From Lactobacillales bacterium (GTDB lineage: Bacteria; Bacillota_I; Bacilli_A; RF39; UBA660): a DNA stretch of 64,000 nucleotides. This document shows positions 58,381 to 64,000 of the stretch, piece by piece. Under the pieces are notes generated by a model that saw only the letters and a program-made list of their open reading frames with translations, did no database searches and was not told where the DNA came from. Position numbers and translations under genes: made by a program. The DNA lies in assembly GCA_015059545.1 (NCBI GenBank), contig SVAG01000005.1, positions 1 through 64,000 on the forward strand. The letters run 5' to 3'. How positions within the stretch are numbered: the stretch's first letter is position 1; each line of letters starts with the position of its first letter.

Positions 58381-59781
58381 CTATTTTAATTCATATATAG
58401 TTCCTTCTCTTGTATCTTTTATTAAGATTCCTTTTTCTTCTAACTCATTTCTTATTTGATCTGCTAAAGCATAATCTTTATTTTGTTTTGCTTCATTTCT
58501 TTTATTTATCATTGAATTAATGTATTCTAATAATTCACTATCTACTTCTACTTTTTCTTCTTTTAATAAATCAAGTGATAACACTTTATCAAAATCTTCT
58601 ATTAAATAAAGTTTAGTAGTATCATTAACATCATCTTTTAATAAATCATATATTACTGTTAAAGCAAGCGATGTATTTAAATCATTTTCTAATGCTTCTT
58701 TAAATTTATTTTTATATTCTTCTGTTTTTACATTATCTAATTCTTTATTTAAATTTTTATTTAAACTTTTAATTTTATTTTTAAGTTTTTGATAAGAATT
58801 ACGTGCTTGATCTAATGCATCATAACTAAATACTAACACTTTTCTATATGATGAATTTAAACACATAAATCTATAATGAATTGGTGAATATCCTTTTTCT
58901 TCTAATAATGATACTGTTAAAAATTCTCCTTTTGATTTACTCATTTTACCTGTTTCATCATTTAAGTATTCACCATGTACCCAATAACTACACCATTTAT
59001 GACCTAAATAGGATTCTGATTGAGCTATTTCATTTGTATGATGTGGAAATATATTATCTATTCCACCACAATGTATATCTAAATATTCTCCTAGGTTTTT
59101 AATACTTATTCCAGAACATTCTATATGCCAACCAGGATATCCTACTCCCCATGGACTATCCCATTTAAGTTCTTGATCATCAAATTTTGATTTAGTAAAC
59201 CAAAGTACAAAGTCAGCTTGATTCTTTTTACTTAAATCTTCTTCTACACCTTCTCTTACACCTACAACCATTTCATCTACATTATGATTTGTAAGTTTAT
59301 AATAATCTTCTAATTTAGATGTATCAAAATAAACATTACCACCACTTATATATGCATATTCATCTTTTAATAGTTTTTCTACTATATTAATATACATATC
59401 AATATTATCAGTTGCTTTTGATACGATTTCTGGCCATTTAATATTTAATTTTTCTGTATCTTTTTTAAACTCATTTGTATAATAATCTGCTATTTCTAAA
59501 ACAGTTTTGTGTTCTCTTTTAGCTCCTTTTAACATTTTATCTTCGCCACTATCTGAATCACTTGTAAGATGTCCAACATCTGTTATATTCATACATCTTT
59601 TTACATTATATCCAATATAATTCAATGTTTTTTCTAAAACATCTTCAAAGATATATGTTCTAAGATTACCTATATGTGCATAATGATATACTGTAGGACC
59701 ACATGTATACATAGTAACACAATCTTTATTATTAGGAATAAACTCTTCAACTGTTCTTGTTAATGTATTATATAATTTCAT
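58381..59781 (-). CDS. cysS: cysteinyl-tRNA synthetase
   Basis: CysRS charges tRNA-Cys. The 466-residue protein has the HIGH-type loop [19 protein letters not shown] (about 24-42), zinc ligands including C28 and the GWHIECSGI segment, [21 protein letters not shown], and [12 protein letters not shown] carrying KMSKS. The C-terminal [24 protein letters not shown] is standard. An extended -10 (59800-59808) precedes it. It is divergent from the tRNA genes. Confidence 0.98.
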   Translation of the reverse strand: MKLYNTLTRTVEEFIPNNKDCVTMYTCGPTVYHYAHIGNLRTYIFEDVLEKTLNYIGYNVKRCMNITDVGHLTSDSDSGEDKMLKGAKREHKTVLEIADYYTNEFKKDTEKLNIKWPEIVSKATDNIDMYINIVEKLLKDEYAYISGGNVYFDTSKLEDYYKLTNHNVDEMVVGVREGVEEDLSKKNQADFVLWFTKSKFDDQELKWDSPWGVGYPGWHIECSGISIKNLGEYLDIHCGGIDNIFPHHTNEIAQSESYLGHKWCSYWVHGEYLNDETGKMSKSKGEFLTVSLLEEKGYSPIHYRFMCLNSSYRKVLVFSYDALDQARNSYQKLKNKIKSLNKNLNKELDNVKTEEYKNKFKEALENDLNTSLALTVIYDLLKDDVNDTTKLYLIEDFDKVLSLDLLKEEKVEVDSELLEYINSMINKRNEAKQNKDYALADQIRNELEEKGILIKDTREGTIYELK

Positions 59782-59799
59782 AAAATCACATCCTAGTTA

Positions 59800-59808
59800 A
59801 TTATAACA
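59800..59808 (-). promoter_or_regulatory. extended -10 of cysS
   Basis: TGTTATAAT on the minus strand about 20 bases before the start codon. Confidence 0.6.
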
Positions 59809-59857
59809 TAATAAAAACTATATATTCAAATAAATTTGAATTTTTTTAAATTTTGTA

Positions 59858-59886
59858 TTGCATAATTTTTTTTAATATGTTATTAT
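59858..59886 (+). promoter_or_regulatory. promoter of the tRNA pair
   Basis: TTGCAT, 17 bases ending in TGT, TATTAT on the plus strand, 17 bases before the first tRNA. Confidence 0.65.
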
Positions 59887-59903
59887 TAATAAGTAATGTG
59901 TAT

Positions 59904-59980
59904 GGACCTTTAGCTCAGTTGGTTAGAGCATCCGGCTCATAACCGGACGGTCGTAGGTTCGAGTCCTACAAGGTCCACCA
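59904..59980 (+). tRNA. tRNA with CAU anticodon, probably tRNA-Ile2 (or Met)
   Basis: A complete cloverleaf is present. Acceptor GGACCTT pairs with AAGGTCC, the D arm contains AGCTCAGTTGGTTAGAGC, the anticodon stem is TCCGG/CCGGA with CAT in the loop, the T arm is GTAGG-TTCGAGT-CCTAC, and CCA is encoded. The GGACCTTTAGCTC body with discriminator A resembles the Ile2 tRNAs of Bacilli and Mycoplasma, whose C34 is changed to lysidine to read AUA. Elongator tRNA-Met is the alternative. Confidence 0.9.
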
Positions 59981-59991
59981 TTTTTTTAATT

Positions 59992-60076
59992 GCAGGTGTG
60001 GCGAAATTGGCAGACGCGCTAGACTTAGGATCTAGTGTCTTACGACATGGGGGTTCAAGTCCCTTCACCTGCACCA
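59992..60076 (+). tRNA. tRNA-Leu (UAG anticodon)
   Basis: An 85-base class II tRNA. Acceptor GCAGGTG pairs with CACCTGC, the anticodon stem is CTAGA/TCTAG with TAG in the loop, and the long variable arm TGTCTTACGACA marks leucine. The T arm has GTTCAAGTC, and CCA is encoded. It is 11 bases after the CAU tRNA and ends at the terminator 60087-60117. Confidence 0.95.
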
Positions 60077-60086
60077 AAAAAATAAG

Positions 60087-60117
60087 AAAAAGGCTTTAAG
60101 CCTTTTTTATTTTTTAT
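60087..60117 (+). terminator. terminator of the tRNA operon
   Basis: AAAAAGGCTT and AAGCCTTTTT form a strong 10-bp stem followed by a T-run on the plus strand. Confidence 0.9.
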
Positions 60118-60145
60118 TCGAACCCTTCCCGTCCGGTTATGAACA
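60115..60145 (-). pseudogene. inverted tRNA fragment
   Basis: Read on the minus strand, TTCATAACCGGACGGGAAGG followed by GTTCGAAT matches the anticodon loop, 3' anticodon stem, variable and T-loop part of the CAU tRNA 150 bases away. The block CATAACCGGACGG is identical over 13 bases (59938-59950 versus 60141-60129 inverted). The acceptor and D arms are missing. It may be a relic of recombination or integration at the tRNA. The remaining stretch 60146-60292 is very AT-rich and I see nothing in it. Confidence 0.6.
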
Positions 60146-60292
60146 AAGTTATTTCATATTATGAAGTAAAAAAAATACCATACACATTAATTAAGTCTTT
60201 TCTAAAAAAATTATGATACAAAATAAAAAAAGATAAGATTGAAAAACTCTTTAATAAAACCTACTCTTTTACTTATGATAATTGTTATATAT

Positions 60293-60317
60293 AAAAAAGA
60301 CCAATGGTCTTTTTTTA
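60293..60317. terminator. terminator of the P-loop ATPase gene
   Basis: AAAAAAGACC and GGTCTTTTTT form a 10-bp stem with a 3-base loop, with T-runs on both strands. Confidence 0.85.
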
Positions 60318-61301
60318 TATATATAATTTAGGTTTATGAGCATCCATTTTTCTTAAAGTTTTAACACGTTCAATTTGAATATCCATTTCTATATCAAAAT
60401 CATGTTCTGGATTAAAATTACTTCCTTTAAAATTATAAGTTTCTATAGTTTCATATAAACAATCTATAATTAAAGATATATTTCCATTTGCTTTTTTTAA
60501 TAAATTTTCATAAATAGATTTTTCCATCATAGATAGTGGAAAATACTTTTCACCATGGTCACGATTAATATTTTCATTATAAAATTCAATTCTTTTTAAT
60601 ACTATTTCTTTAACAAATGATATCTTCTTACCATAATCAATATTAACAAATGAATATCCTTTTTCTTTAAGTTTTCGTTTTGAATTTTTATCAAGTGATT
60701 CATCGTCACTTGTAACTACTACTTTATCAAATAATTCAAAATATTTACTTAATATAATTTGTGATAATTCATCTGCTCCATTTGTCCAATCAAATCTATC
60801 GATTGCTAAATCAAAAGAATTTATACCTACATATTTTTTTAATTTTTGTAATATTTCACCTGATATTTCAGTTGAAGATAAATATTTATCTATTGAAACA
60901 GTCTCATAACGAGAATTATTAATATATTTAGTTGTATAATTTACAATATCACTATATAAATCTTCAAATTCTTTAAAATATTGATCATAAAGTATTTTAT
61001 AATTTTGTTTTATATATAATAAAATTTTTTTCATAAAAATCATTTCATAATAATGATTAAAAAATTTTTCATCAAACACATCATCAAGTTTAAACATTTG
61101 AATGGGATCAAATTTCATATAAATAAAATCATTTTGATTTTCTAAATTACAAAGTACTACGCTTTTTCCAGTTCCTCTTCCTCCACTTAATATAATCTTT
61201 TTTGAATCACTTTCTTTTATTAATTTGCATATATTATCAACAGGCTTTTTAACATACTCTTTACTTAATAATAAATCTTTTGCTCCTACATCCTTAATCA
61301 T
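60315..61301 (-). CDS. P-loop ATPase of unknown role
   Basis: The start is at MIKDVGAKDLLLS, 7 bases after GGAGG. The ~328-residue protein has Walker A SGGRGTGKSVVL (about 39-50). A hydrophobic strand, FDLAIDRFDW (about 168-177), ends in Asp and may serve as Walker B but lacks the usual D-E pair. VVVTSDD follows in a sensor-like position. The C-terminal half is helical, with SMMEKSIYENLLKKANGNISLIIDCL. The general pattern is an AAA/STAND-type or archaeal-ATPase-like protein. Function unknown. It is alone on its strand next to the tRNA cluster. Confidence 0.6.
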   Translation of the reverse strand: MIKDVGAKDLLLSKEYVKKPVDNICKLIKESDSKKIILSGGRGTGKSVVLCNLENQNDFIYMKFDPIQMFKLDDVFDEKFFNHYYEMIFMKKILLYIKQNYKILYDQYFKEFEDLYSDIVNYTTKYINNSRYETVSIDKYLSSTEISGEILQKLKKYVGINSFDLAIDRFDWTNGADELSQIILSKYFELFDKVVVTSDDESLDKNSKRKLKEKGYSFVNIDYGKKISFVKEIVLKRIEFYNENINRDHGEKYFPLSMMEKSIYENLLKKANGNISLIIDCLYETIETYNFKGSNFNPEHDFDIEMDIQIERVKTLRKMDAHKPKLYI

Positions 61302-61380
61302 AACCAATCCTCCCTATAATCATTTTACCACAAATAATATAAAATTCATATTTTTTTATTTACTAAATATTTTAAATATA

Positions 61381-61389
61381 TGTTATAAT
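61381..61389 (+). promoter_or_regulatory. extended -10 of the 61410-62159 gene
   Basis: TGTTATAAT on the plus strand, 20 bases before the ATG; no -35 is visible. Confidence 0.55.
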
Positions 61390-61409
61390 TAATTTTGAAA
61401 GGAGTTACT

Positions 61410-62159
61410 ATGAATAATAATTATTTAAACGAACAAAAATATCAAAAAACAAAAAGCAAAATATCTTTAATTGCCTTAATCGTTTTATTAATAGGTTTAG
61501 GATTTGGAATATTTTTAATATCAATAGGTCTTGAAAACAAGAAAAAGATTGATACAAAATATTCAGAAGAAACACTTCAAAACCAAATAGATAAGACAAA
61601 TAAAAAACTTACAAATATAGAAACTACATTAAAAGAAAAAAAATCCGAATTAGAAAAGAAAGGAATCACATACTCTAATTTTACTACATATTCAGATGGT
61701 GAAAGTTATGATTTAAAAATTATAACAAATTCTATGGATCCAAGTTTTAGTTATTGCTCTTTTGATGAATATAAAAATAATACTCTTACAAAAGAATATT
61801 GTTCATTAAAAACTGAAGTAAAAAAACTTGAAACAACAGATGTTGATTTTGATAAAAAATTTAATTCATCTGAATATATTCCATATTTTATATTTGGAGG
61901 ATTTGTAATAATTGCAACACTTATGATTTCAGGTAGTATCTATATGTTTACAAAACGTAGAGAAATAATGGCTTTTTCTGCTCAACAAGTTATGCCTATC
62001 GCACAAGAAGGAATTGAAAAAATGACACCTACTATGTCTAAGGTTGTAGAAGATATGTCCCCTACTATGAAAAAGGTAGCTAAAGATATGGCTCCAGTTT
62101 ATGGAGAAATTGCTAAAGAAATTACTAAAGGAATTAAAGAAGGTAAAGAAGATAAATAA
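61410..62159 (+). CDS. two-TM membrane protein with coiled coil, unrecognised
   Basis: The start is at MNNNYLNEQKYQK, after AAAGGAG; an earlier in-frame TTG overlaps that site. The 249-residue protein has a membrane helix at about 18-38, a coiled-coil and beta-like loop outside (QNQIDKTNKKLTNIETTLKEKKSELEK), and a second helix at about 152-175. A cytoplasmic tail follows with three imperfect repeats of the kind MTPTMSKVVEDMSPTMKKVAKDM. Two cysteines fall in the loop (FSYCSFDEYK and EYCSLKTE). I do not recognise the family. Confidence 0.6.
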   Translation: MNNNYLNEQKYQKTKSKISLIALIVLLIGLGFGIFLISIGLENKKKIDTKYSEETLQNQIDKTNKKLTNIETTLKEKKSELEKKGITYSNFTTYSDGESYDLKIITNSMDPSFSYCSFDEYKNNTLTKEYCSLKTEVKKLETTDVDFDKKFNSSEYIPYFIFGGFVIIATLMISGSIYMFTKRREIMAFSAQQVMPIAQEGIEKMTPTMSKVVEDMSPTMKKVAKDMAPVYGEIAKEITKGIKEGKEDK

Positions 62160-62175
62160 AGGCTTTGCCTTTTTT
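62158..62175 (+). terminator. terminator of the two-TM protein gene
   Basis: AAAGGC-TTT-GCCTTT followed by TTTT, starting at the stop codon on the plus strand. Confidence 0.7.
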
Positions 62176-62176
62176 G

Positions 62177-62205
62177 TTTACATAAATTATATAAAATGTT
62201 AAAAT
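62177..62205 (+). promoter_or_regulatory. promoter of the dCMP deaminase gene
   Basis: TTTACA, 17 bases ending in TGT, TAAAAT on the plus strand, 20 bases before the ATG and right after the preceding terminator. Confidence 0.7.
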
Positions 62206-62224
62206 ACATTTAGGAGGTCTTTTT

Positions 62225-62704
62225 ATGGAAAAACGTAATGATTATATTAATTGGGATGAATACTTTATGATGATTGCTAAAGTATCAGCTTTAAGAAGTA
62301 AAGATCCTAATACACAAGTTGGAGCTTGTATCGTAAATGATGATAAAAAAATAGTAAGTTGCGGTTATAATGGTGCTCCAAATGGATTTCATGATGATGT
62401 AATGCCATGGGATCGTGAAGGAGATTTTATTAATACTAAATATGCATATGTATGTCATGCAGAATTAAATGCTATTTTAAACTCTAATACTGATCTTAGA
62501 GGAACAACTATATATGTCGATTTATTTCCATGTAATGAATGTGCTAAAGCTATTATTCAAGCAGGTATAAAAAAAGTAATTTATCTTTCAGATAAGTATA
62601 ATGGAACAGATGGAAATATCGTTTCTAAAAAATTATTTGATGAATGTGGTGTTGAATATAAACAATTTAAATCACAAAGCAAAACTTTTACTATTGAGTT
62701 ATAA
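62225..62704 (+). CDS. deoxycytidylate (dCMP) deaminase
   Basis: This zinc enzyme turns dCMP into dUMP for thymidylate synthesis. The 159-residue protein has the cytidine deaminase motifs CHAELNAIL (HAE at 78-80, catalytic Glu 80) and PCNECAKAI (PCxxC at 102-106). The dCMP-deaminase features DPNTQVGACIVNDDKKIVSCGYNGAPNGFHDD and PWDREG are also present. The ATG follows AGGAGG by 8 bases. It has its own promoter and terminator. The riboflavin enzyme RibD is excluded by length and by the GYNGAP segment. Confidence 0.95.
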   Translation: MEKRNDYINWDEYFMMIAKVSALRSKDPNTQVGACIVNDDKKIVSCGYNGAPNGFHDDVMPWDREGDFINTKYAYVCHAELNAILNSNTDLRGTTIYVDLFPCNECAKAIIQAGIKKVIYLSDKYNGTDGNIVSKKLFDECGVEYKQFKSQSKTFTIEL

Positions 62705-62730
62705 TTCATTTATAACTTTTTTATTTTTTT
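62696..62730 (+). terminator. terminator of the dCMP deaminase gene
   Basis: AGTTATA and TATAACT form a 7-bp stem around an ATTCATT loop (one extra A-T pair inside), followed by a long T-run on the plus strand. Confidence 0.7.
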
Positions 62731-62732
62731 GA

Positions 62733-62738
62733 TATAAT
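62733..62738 (+). promoter_or_regulatory. weak -10 for the amidase gene
   Basis: TATAAT lies 15 bases upstream of the ATG; the -35 region is poor. Confidence 0.4.
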
Positions 62739-62753
62739 TAATTAGAGGTGTTT

Positions 62754-63992
62754 ATGAAGAAGTTAAGAATAGCATTTTTATTTATTTTACTAATTATTAT
62801 ATTTGCTACTACATTCTACTTTTATAAAGAAAAAGAAATGAAAAACTTTTTAACTAGTATAGAAGAAGAAAAAATTAATGTAGATAAATATTATATATAT
62901 GGTAATCATTTAAATATTGAAGGTTCAATAAATAAAAAATTTAGCAATATTAAAAATGTTAAATTAATATTAAAATCTAACCTAGAAGAAATAGAATATG
63001 ATATAAAATATGATTTAAAAAATAATTTTAATTTTTATATAAGCAAATATATAAATAAAGGAATTAATTTAGAACAATTAAATAATAATAAATTCTATAT
63101 TCTACTTAAATTCATATATAAAAATAATGATATAGAATATTATGGACTAAAAAATAATACTAATTATAAAAAGACCACTTATTATACAATTAGTAATTAT
63201 AAGAAAACTATTAATTTTAATAACATAATGAATATAGATTCTAAAATGAATAATGAAAAAGAAATATATGATATAGTTATTGATGCAGGACATGGAGGTA
63301 ATGATCCTGGTGCAATAAATGGGAAATATTATGAATCTCATTTAACACTTGAATATACTCTATCATTAAAAGAAAAATTAGAAAATTTAGGATACAAAAT
63401 AAAACTAACAAGAGATCAAGATAAAACCATAGATACTTATGGAATTAATAGTAGAACTTCTATTCCATACGAATCAAAAGCTAAATATTTATTTTCAATA
63501 CATTTTAATAGTAGTGAAAAAAATATAAGTTATAGTGGTATTGAAATATATACTCCTAATAATATGGATTTAGAATTTGCTACTACTCTATCTAAAAAAA
63601 TTGTAAATAACACAAATTTAGATTATTCTACAAATACAGGTTTTAAAGTAAAAGATGGTGTATATGTAAGAACAATGAATGATAAAGATATAGAAAATTT
63701 AAAAAATGAAGCACAAAAAAATCATTTTATTCCTTATAATGTTACTACTTCTACTCCATATTTATATATGTTAAGAGAAACTGGTGGTATTATTACTAAT
63801 GCATTTGTTGATGGTAGAAAAGATAATATTAAAAATGAATATTATAATTCTAATATTGCACCTGAATCATATTTATTAGAATTAGGATATATTAATAACA
63901 AAAATGATTTAAATATAATTTTAAAAGAAAAAGATAAATATACTAGTACAATTGCAAATACAATTGATGAACATATAAAAAACAATTCATAA
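62754..63992 (+). CDS. N-acetylmuramoyl-L-alanine amidase (Amidase_3)
   Basis: The enzyme cuts between MurNAc and the stem peptide. The start is at MKKLRIAFLFILLII, after AGAGGTG. The 412-residue protein has an N-terminal membrane anchor or signal (about 3-22), a poorly conserved beta-rich region to about 165, and then the Amidase_3 domain. VIDAGHGGNDPGA carries the first zinc His. The Glu ligand is probably in the YYESHLT segment, SIHFNSSEK supplies the second His, and the catalytic Glu is in YLLELGYINN. The middle portion is longer than in CwlD-like enzymes. It has its own terminator. Confidence 0.93.
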   Translation: MKKLRIAFLFILLIIIFATTFYFYKEKEMKNFLTSIEEEKINVDKYYIYGNHLNIEGSINKKFSNIKNVKLILKSNLEEIEYDIKYDLKNNFNFYISKYINKGINLEQLNNNKFYILLKFIYKNNDIEYYGLKNNTNYKKTTYYTISNYKKTINFNNIMNIDSKMNNEKEIYDIVIDAGHGGNDPGAINGKYYESHLTLEYTLSLKEKLENLGYKIKLTRDQDKTIDTYGINSRTSIPYESKAKYLFSIHFNSSEKNISYSGIEIYTPNNMDLEFATTLSKKIVNNTNLDYSTNTGFKVKDGVYVRTMNDKDIENLKNEAQKNHFIPYNVTTSTPYLYMLRETGGIITNAFVDGRKDNIKNEYYNSNIAPESYLLELGYINNKNDLNIILKEKDKYTSTIANTIDEHIKNNS

Positions 63993-64000
63993 GAATTGTT
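63981..64000 (+). terminator. amidase terminator (window edge)
   Basis: AACAATTC and GAATTGTT form an 8-bp stem with a 4-base loop containing the stop codon TAA. The T-run expected after it lies beyond the window. Confidence 0.7.

Noticed and set aside
59904-59980. Firm call as initiator tRNA-Met
   Set aside because: The first acceptor pair is G-C, unlike the unpaired end of initiators, and the D arm and acceptor resemble tRNA-Ile2; elongator Met cannot be fully excluded.
60146-60292. Possible small gene in the gap after the tRNA fragment
   Set aside because: All frames are interrupted within a few codons, with no ribosome site or conserved motif.

Overview
The window is a stretch of a very AT-rich chromosome from a low-GC Gram-positive lineage (Bacillota). 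Nearly all genes lie on the minus strand in short operons with strong AGGAGG-type ribosome sites. The layout rplK-rplA-rplJ-rplL-ybxB-rpoB-rpoC is the one known from Bacilli. RpoB carries Asn at the position of E. coli His526, the change known from Mollicutes. TGA is nevertheless a stop codon: miaA, rimM and queA all end in TGA overlapping the next start. Together these suggest an uncultured, host-associated relative of the Mollicutes that uses the standard code, an RF39-like Bacilli order being one possibility. This placement is inference.

Layout. 1-2.7 kb: two GNAT acetyltransferases, two short peptide genes that share an identical 12-residue start, and a membrane protein with a lysozyme-like tail. 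2.8-10.9 kb: an envelope operon (lysine-rich coiled-coil protein, MBOAT acyltransferase, SGNH-like partner, P-loop kinase, PF06541-type membrane protein, membrane-anchored HELSH metallopeptidase). 11-13.3 kb: an SDR oxidoreductase and fhs. 13.3-21.8 kb: a surface-protein cluster with two giant prepilin-like proteins containing long tandem repeats, a phosphodiester glycosidase and a membrane-anchored exported protein. 21.8-28 kb: priA, eno, murD and a divergent FemX-type aminoacyltransferase.

28-45.8 kb is the ribosome/RNA polymerase superoperon (tuf, fusA, rpsG, rpsL, rpoC, rpoB, ybxB, rplL, rplJ, rplA, rplK), with an L10 leader and a probable L1 leader. Between rpoC and rpsL it is interrupted by a structured ~590-nt noncoding RNA. 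I identify this RNA as OLE (ornate, large, extremophilic) RNA, followed directly by its membrane protein partner OapA and then by an acidic single-pass membrane protein. This is the most striking system in the window.

45.8-49.6 kb: two unrecognised genes, then a rlmB-like/rimM/trmD unit. 49.6-50.5 kb: a third prepilin-like protein. 50.5-58.4 kb: an eight-gene operon (ruvA-ruvB-queA-metallopeptidase-miaA-deoD-ymfF-ymfH) behind a near-consensus promoter with a LexA/SOS box in its spacer. 58.4-60.1 kb: cysS, then tRNA-Ile2/Met(CAU) and tRNA-Leu(UAG), with an inverted tRNA fragment downstream. 60.3-64 kb: a P-loop ATPase, a two-TM protein, dCMP deaminase and an N-acetylmuramoyl-L-alanine amidase. 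I see no CRISPR array, insertion sequence or prophage. Functional calls rest on motifs and gene order read by eye; no database search was run.
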